Below, in pieces: positions 5,504 to 12,570 of a stretch of DNA of 12,570 nucleotides. Each line of letters starts with the position of its first letter. Within the stretch, counting starts at the first letter, position 1. The stretch is from Holophagaceae bacterium (GTDB lineage Bacteria; Acidobacteriota; Holophagae; Holophagales; Holophagaceae): assembly GCA_025353305.1 (NCBI GenBank), contig JANXQX010000273.1, positions 1-12,570 on the forward strand. The letters are read 5' to 3'. The notes beneath the pieces were generated by a model, which searched no databases, had not been told where the DNA came from, and worked only from the letters and a program-made list of their open reading frames with translations. A program made the position numbers and the translations under genes.

Positions 5504-7858
5504 CTCACTAGGGAAAAACTCTGGCAACAGGCCAGCGGCAAAGACCTTTGGCCCTTGGCCTGGGCCCTGGCCGCAGCCTGCGCGCTGACTTGGCTTCTGC
5601 CTGAGGAATGGACAGGCCAGATAGGAAAGCATTGGATCCTTGGGGGCTGGATCCTGGTCGTGTTGGCCTCCTTCCTCATTCGGCATAAGAAGCTGGCGGT
5701 GATTCCCCTGGCCGCGGTCCTGGTCTGGGGGACCTTCGGCAACCTTCGCCAGCGGGCGCTTTGGGAGGCCAAACTTCCATCGGATGTGCAGGTTCTCGAA
5801 GGCAGCATCGACGATCTCTGGACCCCGCAGGGCGATCAATTGATAAGCGCGTTTGAAATCTCTTCTCCCCCTGCGCTGAAGGGCAACCGGTGGCGCATCA
5901 GCCTTCCGTGGCCGAGCGATCAGGAGCGGGTCCCGCCGCCGCTGCCAGGCACCCCTGTGAGGCTGCGCGCAGAACTGCGGCACGTGGACCCGGCCCCGCG
6001 GTTTCTGGTGGAACGCCCGCTCTGGCGGGCAAGAAGCGATCGCTCCCCACGCCGCATCCACCTCGCATCGGCACTGCAATTAGAAATCCTGGGCGCTCCG
6101 AAACCATCACTCCTCCTGCGTCTTCAGTGTTTCGTCAGGGCGAGGTTCGAGGCATTGCCTTTGATCGATCCCACCGCCCGGGATCTCTGGGGAGCCCTGG
6201 CCTTGGGCATCTCGCCCGTGCATGAAGAAACGACGTCAGCCTTCGCCGAGAGCGGGACCTTGCACATCCTGATTGTCTCAGGCCTGCAAGTGACATTGGT
6301 GATGGCTGCGGTGCTGGCCCTCCTGCGCAGGTTGCTGGGCCGTGGAGGCTCCCTGGGCGCCGTGGTGGCCGGCATCGCCTACGCTGCGGTGGTGGGGTTT
6401 TCCGCACCGGTGTGGCGGGGGTTGTTCATGGGCCTGGCCTGGGCCATGGGTGGCGCCAGCGGATGGAAGCTGCCACCGGTGCTGGGCCTGCATCTCGCGC
6501 TGCTGCTCTGGCTTTTGGGGCATCCCGCCGCGGGCTGCGAGCCGGGATTCCTGCTGGCCTGGTGGGCCCTGCTGGCCCTGCTATGGGGCTCCGAGCCGTT
6601 AGCGGGCCTGATGGCTCCCATGCTGGGGAAGTACGCGCTCACTGCGGCCCGTTTCCTCTCGCCGTGGTTGGCAACGCTGCCGTTGCTGGCTCTGTTTCAT
6701 GGCGGCATCCCATTGTGGGGCGCCGTGGCGAACGTAGTGGTGCTGCCTCTGGTGGCCCTGCTGACGCCAGTTTGCCTGTTTCTCACACTGGTCCCGGTTC
6801 CAGGCCTGGTACAGGGCATCGGCCTTCTTCTGGCCTGGACAGGTGCCTCCCTGGTGCCATTCTTTGCCCACATCACTCCGATGGCTACTGCCCAACTCTG
6901 GCCGTGGATCTTGCTCATTCTCGGGTGGCTCGGCTTGGCCCACAGACAATCACTGATGCGCCGTACAAGGGCCTGGATAGCGGTGCTGCTGGCCGCAACG
7001 GGCATCCTGCTTGCCACCGCAGGTATTGGGCGCAAGGCCGCGACGCTGAGCCTTGAAGCCATGGATATCGGCCAGGGAGACGCGCTACTCCTGAGGATTC
7101 CTGATGGCAATGCGACCTTGATTGATGCAGGGCCGGCCCCGTGGGCAGCGCGACGCATCGCGCGGATCCTGAGCCGCCGGGGCGTCACGGAGCCCTTGCA
7201 CCTGGTGCTCACCCATCCCCACGGCGACCATGCCGGGGGATGGGCGACGCTATCGAGGCTGCGGCCATTCGCGTCGGTGGCCCTTCCTTCCATGGCCGAT
7301 GCTGAAGATCCCTGGGCGGCTTTCCGGCCCGCCAGGGACCACACGCGGGGGACTTTGCATCGCGGGGATGAATGGTCGGCTGGAAATGCCGACTTCTCTG
7401 TGCGGTGGCCCCCGAAACCCTTCGAGTTGCCGGACGCCAACATGGTGTCGGCCGTTTTGCGCGTCCGCTGGCAGGATCGCGAGCTCTGGCTCATGGGCGA
7501 TGCACTGCAATCCCAGGAGCGGGATCTGCTGGAGCTTGGAGATCCCGGCCCTGAGGCCCTTCACCGTTTCCTGAAAGTGGGCCACCACGGCAGCCGCAGT
7601 GCCAGCGATCCCGGATGGATCAAAGCCCTTGCCCCAGATGCGGCGATCATCACCGCGGGCCGACGAAACCGCTTTGGCCATCCTCATGACGAAACGATGG
7701 AAATCCTGCAGCAGGCGATGGTTTCCACTTTCATCACCGGTGATGAGCGCGGCGTGCGGATGGAAGCAGTGAAGGGCGGATGGGAAATAGAAAATGGCGG
7801 CGGCCGGAGGGACTTTATTCCTTTTCAAGCACGCCCGAAGCCCTTAATACCTCAATGA
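5501..7858 (+). CDS. comEC: ComEC/Rec2 family DNA-uptake channel protein
   Basis: ComEC forms the inner-membrane channel for single-stranded DNA during natural transformation. The 785-aa protein has the full three-part layout. The N-terminal part has membrane spans (about 17-75) and a DUF4131-like soluble domain (to about 200). The Competence domain (about 215-490) has many hydrophobic spans and begins with FAESGTLHILIVSGLQV. The C-terminal metallo-beta-lactamase-like domain starts near LEAMDIGQGDALLLRIPDG and holds THPHGDH (His572, His574, Asp576, His577), the MGD motif and VGHHGS (His695, His696), so its metal site looks intact. The family's usual SGLH reads SGLQ here. The ATG at 5501 has no clear ribosome site, so the exact start is less sure. 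The last 44 bp overlap the end of the convergent nucleosidase gene. No other competence gene is in the window. Confidence 0.95.
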   Translation: MLTREKLWQQASGKDLWPLAWALAAACALTWLLPEEWTGQIGKHWILGGWILVVLASFLIRHKKLAVIPLAAVLVWGTFGNLRQRALWEAKLPSDVQVLEGSIDDLWTPQGDQLISAFEISSPPALKGNRWRISLPWPSDQERVPPPLPGTPVRLRAELRHVDPAPRFLVERPLWRARSDRSPRRIHLASALQLEILGAPKPSLLLRLQCFVRARFEALPLIDPTARDLWGALALGISPVHEETTSAFAESGTLHILIVSGLQVTLVMAAVLALLRRLLGRGGSLGAVVAGIAYAAVVGFSAPVWRGLFMGLAWAMGGASGWKLPPVLGLHLALLLWLLGHPAAGCEPGFLLAWWALLALLWGSEPLAGLMAPMLGKYALTAARFLSPWLATLPLLALFHGGIPLWGAVANVVVLPLVALLTPVCLFLTLVPVPGLVQGIGLLLAWTGASLVPFFAHITPMATAQLWPWILLILGWLGLAHRQSLMRRTRAWIAVLLAATGILLATAGIGRKAATLSLEAMDIGQGDALLLRIPDGNATLIDAGPAPWAARRIARILSRRGVTEPLHLVLTHPHGDHAGGWATLSRLRPFASVALPSMADAEDPWAAFRPARDHTRGTLHRGDEWSAGNADFSVRWPPKPFELPDANMVSAVLRVRWQDRELWLMGDALQSQERDLLELGDPGPEALHRFLKVGHHGSRSASDPGWIKALAPDAAIITAGRRNRFGHPHDETMEILQQAMVSTFITGDERGVRMEAVKGGWEIENGGGRRDFIPFQARPKPLIPQ

Positions 7859-8396
7859 GCCGCTGGCCGAGCGCTTTGTGGTTTCTCATCCACTGCTCGT
7901 GCGCATTGGGCCCGACTTCATTCACCACGATGAGGGCCGCTGCAACAGGCACGCCGGCAGCGTTGCAGGCCGCGAAAACGCCATTCAACTCCAAGTGCTC
8001 CGCGGGTGCCATGCGGCTCAGGAGCCTGACGCCATCCTCGCTGCGGGTGATGGCCGGTGGCGTGATGACCGGATGATGCGGGAAGGGCAGAGCCCAGGTG
8101 CAAAGCCATCGCACGGCCTCGATGCTGGGCCGGTAGGATTCGCCGCGCTCTTCCTCAACAGAGGTCGCCAGGACAAAATCGGGCGAGAAGATAGTGCCGA
8201 TGGGCAGCCGCTCATCGTAGGCCCCGCAGCTGCCGACAAAGAGGACGCGTTCGGGTTTCTTACGCTCAAGAAGAAAAGCCGTGGCCGCCGCAGCGGTTGA
8301 AGCGCCGACGCCGGTTGTGTCGACAAACCAACCAGGCGGTGGGTCATCCTTCAAATCCCCTAGTTCCGGCGGGAAGGCGGCGAGCAGGAGCTTCAT
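7815..8396 (-). CDS. Nucleoside phosphorylase / nucleosidase family protein
   Basis: The 193-aa cytoplasmic protein looks like a short member of the PNP_UDP superfamily, which includes purine nucleoside phosphorylase, MTA/SAH nucleosidase and futalosine hydrolase. Visible parts are TTGVGASTAAAATAFLL (27-43), the strand and Gly turn VLFVGSCGAY (51-60), GTIFSPDFVLATS (67-79), the substrate-side EHLELNGVFAAC (133-144, in place of the usual EMEGAA) and VVNEVGPNAHEQW (157-169), similar in position to the ISNxVG stretch of futalosine hydrolases. The substrate cannot be named from sequence alone. It is shorter than typical MTA/SAH nucleosidases (about 230 aa). Its ATG overlaps the ppdK stop in ATGA, implying translational coupling. 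Its 3' end overlaps comEC by 44 bp. Confidence 0.75.
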   Translation of the reverse strand: MKLLLAAFPPELGDLKDDPPPGWFVDTTGVGASTAAAATAFLLERKKPERVLFVGSCGAYDERLPIGTIFSPDFVLATSVEEERGESYRPSIEAVRWLCTWALPFPHHPVITPPAITRSEDGVRLLSRMAPAEHLELNGVFAACNAAGVPVAAALIVVNEVGPNAHEQWMRNHKALGQRLIEVLRASGVLEKE

Positions 8397-11143
8397 CCCG
8401 TTTTGGTCGCTGGATGTTCCAGTGCGGCTTGTTCGATGGTCGCTTGCGCCGCGGCCAACATGGCGATGGGGACGCGGTATGGGGAGCAGCTCACGTAGTC
8501 GAGCCCCACACGGTGGAAGAATTTGACCGATCTGGGGTCGCCGCCGTGCTCGCCGCAGACGCCCACCTTCAAATGGGGACGCACCCCACGGCCCTTCTCC
8601 ACCGCGATGCGGACCAGCTCACCGATGCCCTCCAGGTCCAGGCTTTGAAAGGGGTCATCATCAAGAATTTTCTTGCCGACGTATTCGGGCAGGAACGTCC
8701 CTGCATCATCGCGCGAAAAACCGAATCCCATCTGGGTCAGGTCGTTGGTCCCGAAGGAGAAGAATTCGGCTTCTTCCGCGATCTTGTCGGCGGTGATGGC
8801 GGCCCGGGGGACCTCGATCATCGTGCCCATGGGCGCCGTGAATTCCGTTCCGCGTTCATGATTCACCTGGACGATTTCATCGAGCAATTCCGTTTTCAGG
8901 TAGACCAGCTCCCGCACAGTGCCCACCAGTGGAATCATGATTTCCGGAAGTGCCTTGACGCCCTTGGCGGTCGCATCCAATGCGGCTTCGACGATGGCCC
9001 GCACCTGCATCCGATAGATTTCGGGGAAGGTGATGCCCAGGCGGCAGCCACGGTGTCCCAGCATGGGATTGAACTCGTGGAGCTGCTGCACCCTGCGCTT
9101 CACTGTGGCCAAAGTGACGCCCAGTAGCTCGGCCATTTCCTCGCAGCCCGCATCGTCGTGGGGAAGGAACTCGTGCAAGGGCGGATCCAGAAGCCGGATG
9201 TTCACGGGCAGGCCGTCCATGGCCGTGAAAATGCCTTCGAAATCACCCCGTTGCATCGGCAGCAATTTGGCGAGCGCGAGGCGGCGGCCTTCCAGATCTG
9301 AAGCCAGAATCATTTCCCGGACCGCCTGGATCCGTTCCCCCTCGAAGAACATATGCTCGGTGCGGCAGAGACCGATGCCCTCGGCTCCGAAAGCCCGCGC
9401 CACCACGCTATCCCCCGGCGTGTCGGCGTTGGTGCGTACCTTCATCTTCTTCGCCTGGGAACTCCAGGCCATGATCTTGGCAAAGCACCGGTAGACTTCG
9501 CTGTCCTCAGGCCTGAGGCTGCCGTCCACCAGCACCTGGTTCACTTCGGATGGATGGGCGCCCAACTGGCCCGCGAAGACTTCTCCGGTGGAACCGTCAA
9601 TGGAGATCCAGTCCTCGCCAGCTTTCAATGCCACGCCGCCGACCTTTACCCATCCGGCCTTCTCGTCGATATTCAGGGCGGAAGCGCCGCAAACGCAGGG
9701 CTTTCCCATGCCGCGGGCCACAACGGCGGCGTGGCTGGTCATGCCACCGCGGGCGGTGAGAATTCCCTGGGCGGCGATCATGCCGGAAATATCTTCAGGT
9801 GAGGTCTCCATCCGCACGAGCACCACTGGACCTTCGGTGGCCATCCTTTCCGCTTCGGCAGCGCTCAAGGCTATGCGCCCCGTCGCCGCGCCAGGACCCG
9901 CATTCAGGCCGGTGGTCATCAATTTGCCTTCGCTGCGAAGGCGGTCCTTTTCCTTGTGGTCAAAGACCGGCGCGAGTAACTGGGAGAGTGAATCAGCATC
10001 AATACGCTGAAGTGCCAAGCTCTTCGTGATGATGCCTTCGTCCACAAGGTCCAAGGCGATGCGGATGCCCGCCAGGGCAGTGCGTTTCCCGGTTCGGGTC
10101 TGCAGCATGAAGAGCCGTCCGCGCTCGATGGTGAACTCGATATCCTGCATTTCGCAGAAGTGCTTTTCCAGTCGGTTCGCCGTGGCGAGAAGCTGGTGGA
10201 AGGTCTCCGGCATAGCCTCTTCTAGGCTCAGAAGGTTTGTCCCTTCAGACTGCTTCAAGGAAATGGGCTGCGGCGTGCGGATGCCCGCGACTACGTCCTC
10301 CCCCTGGGCATTGATGAGATATTCCCCATAGAAAAGCTTCTCGCCGGTGCCCGGATTCCGCGTGAAGGCCACGCCCGTTCCACAGTCTTCGCCCATGTTG
10401 CCGAAAACCATGCTCTGCACATTGACCGCGGTTCCCCAATCATCCGAGAAGCGATTCAGCTTCCGGTAGGTCACCGCCCGGGGCGTGTTCCAGCTTTCGA
10501 ATACCGCGGAGACGGCACCCCACAGCTGTTCCATGGGGTCCTGGGGGAAGGGCTTGCCGGTCTCGTCCCGCACGATTTCCTTGTAGGCGGCCACGAGGGT
10601 TTGCCATTCCTCTGCGGTCACATCCGGGTCCAGATGTTTCCCTGTGCTCTGCTTGAGTTTTTCCAGTTCGGCTTCGAAAAGGCTGGTGTGGACGTTCAAC
10701 ACAACATTGCTGTACATGGTGATGAAGCGCCGGTAGCTGTCCCAGGCGAACCGCGGATTCCCGCTGGCTTTCTCAAGCCCCTCCACAGTTTGATCGTTCA
10801 ACCCCAAATTCAAGACCGTGTCCATCATGCCGGGCATGGAAACCCGGGCACCGCTACGGACGGAGATCAGCAGCGGTTTTTCCGGATCCCCGAAATTGAG
10901 TCCCCGCGCGCCTTCCAGCCACTTGAGCGCTTCGAGCGCCTCTTGCTTGACCGAGTCTGGAAGCTGTTGGCCAGCTGCATAATAAAGGCCGCAGACTTCC
11001 GTAGTGATAGTGAATCCCGGCGGCACTGGAATGCCGAGGCCCGCCATCTCCGCCAGATTGCAACCCTTCCCGCCCAGCAGGTTGCGCATCAGGGCGCTGC
11101 CTTCGTTGCGGTCGCCGCCAAAGGAATAAACATGTTTGGTCAT
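8393..11143 (-). CDS. ppdK: Pyruvate, phosphate dikinase
   Basis: PPDK interconverts pyruvate + ATP + Pi with phosphoenolpyruvate + AMP + PPi in the cytoplasm, serving gluconeogenesis or PPi-linked glycolysis. The 916-aa protein has all three domains. The N-terminal ATP-grasp region has GGKGCNLAEM, the conserved SVRSGARVSMPGMMDT and a Cys-Gly-Thr-Gly-Val loop. The swivelling phosphohistidine domain has GGMTSHAAVVARGMGKPCVCG, with phosphorylated His471. The C-terminal TIM-barrel pyruvate/PEP domain has GIGLCRTEHMFF, FSFGTNDLTQMGFGFSRDD and GVCGEHGGDP, with catalytic Cys863. Nothing appears truncated. The start ATG has AAGAGG about six bases upstream. The nucleosidase-family gene follows in an ATGA overlap. 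No adjacent PPDK regulatory protein gene is seen. Confidence 0.98.
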   Translation of the reverse strand: MTKHVYSFGGDRNEGSALMRNLLGGKGCNLAEMAGLGIPVPPGFTITTEVCGLYYAAGQQLPDSVKQEALEALKWLEGARGLNFGDPEKPLLISVRSGARVSMPGMMDTVLNLGLNDQTVEGLEKASGNPRFAWDSYRRFITMYSNVVLNVHTSLFEAELEKLKQSTGKHLDPDVTAEEWQTLVAAYKEIVRDETGKPFPQDPMEQLWGAVSAVFESWNTPRAVTYRKLNRFSDDWGTAVNVQSMVFGNMGEDCGTGVAFTRNPGTGEKLFYGEYLINAQGEDVVAGIRTPQPISLKQSEGTNLLSLEEAMPETFHQLLATANRLEKHFCEMQDIEFTIERGRLFMLQTRTGKRTALAGIRIALDLVDEGIITKSLALQRIDADSLSQLLAPVFDHKEKDRLRSEGKLMTTGLNAGPGAATGRIALSAAEAERMATEGPVVLVRMETSPEDISGMIAAQGILTARGGMTSHAAVVARGMGKPCVCGASALNIDEKAGWVKVGGVALKAGEDWISIDGSTGEVFAGQLGAHPSEVNQVLVDGSLRPEDSEVYRCFAKIMAWSSQAKKMKVRTNADTPGDSVVARAFGAEGIGLCRTEHMFFEGERIQAVREMILASDLEGRRLALAKLLPMQRGDFEGIFTAMDGLPVNIRLLDPPLHEFLPHDDAGCEEMAELLGVTLATVKRRVQQLHEFNPMLGHRGCRLGITFPEIYRMQVRAIVEAALDATAKGVKALPEIMIPLVGTVRELVYLKTELLDEIVQVNHERGTEFTAPMGTMIEVPRAAITADKIAEEAEFFSFGTNDLTQMGFGFSRDDAGTFLPEYVGKKILDDDPFQSLDLEGIGELVRIAVEKGRGVRPHLKVGVCGEHGGDPRSVKFFHRVGLDYVSCSPYRVPIAMLAAAQATIEQAALEHPATKTG

Positions 11144-11157
11144 GGAAGCCTCTTCGG

Positions 11158-11186
11158 ATCCTATTAGGATAGCGGGAAGGTCCCGC
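11158..11186. promoter_or_regulatory. Two palindromes between divergent ppdK and exported-protein gene
   Basis: The 78-bp divergent spacer has ATCCTA-T-TAGGAT (11158-11170) and, one base later, GCGGGA-AGG-TCCCGC (11172-11186), both perfect. They lie 14-43 bp upstream of the ppdK start. They could be operators for one or both genes, or hairpins in the ppdK leader. I recognise no known regulator site. Confidence 0.45.
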
Positions 11187-11221
11187 GTAAAACTGATCTG
11201 TTGGCCTCGGAGACATACCTC

Positions 11222-12379
11222 ATGGCATCATTCCGCCCGCTTGGCCTCATGCTCGTTTTGGGTATGGGTTCTACGATTTTCGCGCAGGAAAAGGATCTGT
11301 TGGATTACGCCATAATCGGGTCTTATTCTCCGAATAAAAAACCAGGTTTCTTTCATGTCATGGGGGTCATAGAAGCTCAGCGCCTCCTTTTGAAGCTGGC
11401 CGATGGCCCACTCAAACAGGTTGCTGTTGAGGCATCCTTGAAGGGCACTTCGGTTTCCATGGAAGACTTGACAGGTTTGGGACTGGTCAGGCAAGAAGGG
11501 AATCGAGTTTTCCTGAATTTTGCACTCTTCACCGCAGCGGATATCAAGCGGGTGAAAAATGTCAGTGAACCCTATGGGGCGTCTTTGGCGGAGGCCATAC
11601 TGAGCCACCGAAAAGAGATCGAAAAGACCCTTAAAGCCTATGACGCGCCCGGAGTGGATAGGAAGGCCATATCTTTTATCGTCATGGGCTGCGCATCACT
11701 CGATTGGGACGGCCTCACCGTCACAGCTCAGAAGGGCTACCGTAAAGCTGCGGACACCAAACCTGATGGGAAATATGTCCCCCATGCAGAGGAGATATCG
11801 AATAAATCTGTCAAAGGGATTTATTGGGCAAGCCGTGGACAGTCTTATGGGGAAATAGGTGTTACCACCTTCGGGGATGACGAGGCCAAGCGCCTGACTC
11901 TGCCTTCTGAATTTGCCAATGCCTTGGGGCGTGTAGCGTTGTCCCTGCGTCATTCAGCCAAATCCAAAGAGGAATTGATCAAGGGCGGCCTATCGCCTAC
12001 AGATGCCGAAAGTCTCATACCAATTCTGACCGCCTTTGATTACGTGGTGGAACGGAGCGGCAGGTATTATGCAAAGGCTCCTATCCTCACCAAATCGGAC
12101 AAGGCAATGACTGAGACGTTACGAGTCTTGGGCCGGAGAATCATGGAGGATTGGCTCAGTGCGAACTACAGCAAGATAAAATCCGATCTGCGCGATTTGA
12201 GCCAGACCAAAGCTGGCGTTCCCTTCCAAGAAGGATTTAGCATGATCTGGCACTACTTGTTTGGCATTGCAAACCAGAAGCTGGTTGAAGCTGGCTTCTT
12301 TGCCGATCCCTACGGCCAAGATCAAAAGTTCAAGGGTTACATCCCAGTCGTCTATGACTGGGACTTCCATAGTGAATAG
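11222..12379 (+). CDS. Exported protein of unknown function with two winged-helix-like segments
   Basis: The 385-aa product starts with a signal-peptide-like segment (MASFRPLGLMLVLGMGSTIFA, cleavage likely before QEKD). The ATG at 11222 is chosen over an in-frame TTG at 11201 because CGGAGA lies nine bases upstream and the signal peptide starts cleanly there. I do not recognise a family. Two regions look alike in style: one near the N-terminus (LLLKLADGPLKQVAVEA, then MEDLTGLGLVRQEGNRVFLNF) and one near 250-300 (SKEELIKGGLSPTDAESL, then AFDYVVERSGRYYAK). Each is helix-helix followed by a beta-turn-beta of the winged-helix kind, but this reading is visual only. The C-terminal part is rich in aromatic residues. 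The gene ends 20 bp before a strong terminator facing the rRNA operon, and is divergent from ppdK. Confidence 0.8.
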   Translation: MASFRPLGLMLVLGMGSTIFAQEKDLLDYAIIGSYSPNKKPGFFHVMGVIEAQRLLLKLADGPLKQVAVEASLKGTSVSMEDLTGLGLVRQEGNRVFLNFALFTAADIKRVKNVSEPYGASLAEAILSHRKEIEKTLKAYDAPGVDRKAISFIVMGCASLDWDGLTVTAQKGYRKAADTKPDGKYVPHAEEISNKSVKGIYWASRGQSYGEIGVTTFGDDEAKRLTLPSEFANALGRVALSLRHSAKSKEELIKGGLSPTDAESLIPILTAFDYVVERSGRYYAKAPILTKSDKAMTETLRVLGRRIMEDWLSANYSKIKSDLRDLSQTKAGVPFQEGFSMIWHYLFGIANQKLVEAGFFADPYGQDQKFKGYIPVVYDWDFHSE

Positions 12380-12397
12380 AATCAAAACCAGAACAAC

Positions 12398-12429
12398 AAA
12401 AAAGGCCATCCCTTTTTGGATGGCCTTTT
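12398..12429. terminator. Bidirectional intrinsic terminator between the exported-protein gene and the rRNA operon
   Basis: AAAAGGCCATCC (12400-12411) pairs perfectly over 12 bp with GGATGGCCTTTT (12418-12429) around a 6-base loop. The T-run on the plus strand (12426-12429) ends the exported-protein gene. The A-run at 12398-12403 becomes a run of six T on the minus strand, ending the rRNA operon just after 5S. Confidence 0.9.
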
Positions 12430-12439
12430 AGATATTTAA

Positions 12440-12553
12440 CGTCGCAGCGACCTACTTTTCCACGTTTAAAAACGCAGTATCATCGGCCCTCCGGGTCTTA
12501 ACGGCCGTGTTCGGTATGGGAACGGGTGTGACCCCCGGGGTATAGCCGCGACG
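12440..12553 (-). rRNA. rrf: 5S ribosomal RNA
   Basis: Read on the minus strand, the ends CGTCGC and GCGACG form helix I. The interior has the conserved 5S core CACACCCGTTCCCATACCGA (5' half), CGTTAAG (loop C region) and AGTAGGTCGC near the 3' end. The 114-nt length, set by the pairing ends, is within the 5S range; the true ends may differ by one or two bases. The gene is complete, and the bases right of 12553 should be the spacer to 23S rRNA, which lies outside the window. The shared terminator at 12398-12429 closes the operon. Confidence 0.95.
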
Positions 12554-12570
12554 AAAGGTGAGAAAGATCG

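Noticed and set aside
6697..7494. 265-aa minus-strand open frame opposite comEC
   Set aside because: It is antisense to conserved Competence and metallo-beta-lactamase segments; Ser/Arg-rich shadow translation.
8297..9127. 276-aa plus-strand open frame opposite the nucleosidase gene and ppdK
   Set aside because: It spans two conserved minus-strand genes and their junction; low-complexity translation typical of an antisense frame in GC-rich DNA.
11201..11221. TTG start for the exported 385-aa protein, extending it by seven residues
   Set aside because: The extension covers the ribosome site (CGGAGA at 11208-11213) of the ATG at 11222, and the signal peptide begins cleanly at that ATG.

Overview
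The window is a stretch of bacterial chromosome, moderately high in GC, with densely packed ordinary genes and one unusual intergenic repeat element. It carries lysine 6-transaminase, RNase HI, ComEC, pyruvate phosphate dikinase, a kinase-like/TonB fusion protein and the end of an rRNA operon. This mix, together with many poorly known exported proteins, fits an Acidobacteriota member of the Holophaga/Geothrix type. That placement is an inference from gene content and protein style; no 16S rRNA is present to confirm it.

Left part (1-2425). On the minus strand lie the first eight codons of a gene that runs off the left edge and moaE (molybdopterin synthase large subunit). Divergent from moaE, 53 bp away, are lat (L-lysine 6-transaminase) and rnhA (ribonuclease HI), with a single base between them, so they are almost certainly co-transcribed.

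Repeat element (2408-2704). The end of rnhA runs into a 297-bp mosaic of nested palindromes bounded by the inverted 8-mer GGGGCCGT/ACGGCCCC. It holds a 22-position hairpin over the rnhA stop codon, two 64-bp direct repeats exactly 180 bp apart, and between them two 53-bp units that differ at 12 positions. Eight of those differences form four compensatory base-pair changes in two separate stems, and the other four fall in loops. This is direct covariation evidence for a selected structure and is the most interesting signal in the window.

Middle (2711-5432, minus strand). A 244-aa exported protein of unknown function is followed by a 613-aa protein. The latter has a degenerate kinase domain (probable pseudokinase), one membrane segment, a coiled coil, a Pro-rich spacer and a C-terminal TonB-type domain. 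It ends at a strong intrinsic terminator just beyond the repeat element.

Right part. comEC (DNA uptake channel, plus strand) converges on and overlaps the end of a small nucleoside phosphorylase/nucleosidase-family gene. That gene is coupled by an ATGA overlap to ppdK (pyruvate phosphate dikinase). Divergent from ppdK, across a spacer with two perfect palindromes, is an exported 385-aa protein of unknown function. It ends at a 12-bp bidirectional terminator shared with the 5S rRNA gene, the tail of an rRNA operon entering from the right on the minus strand.
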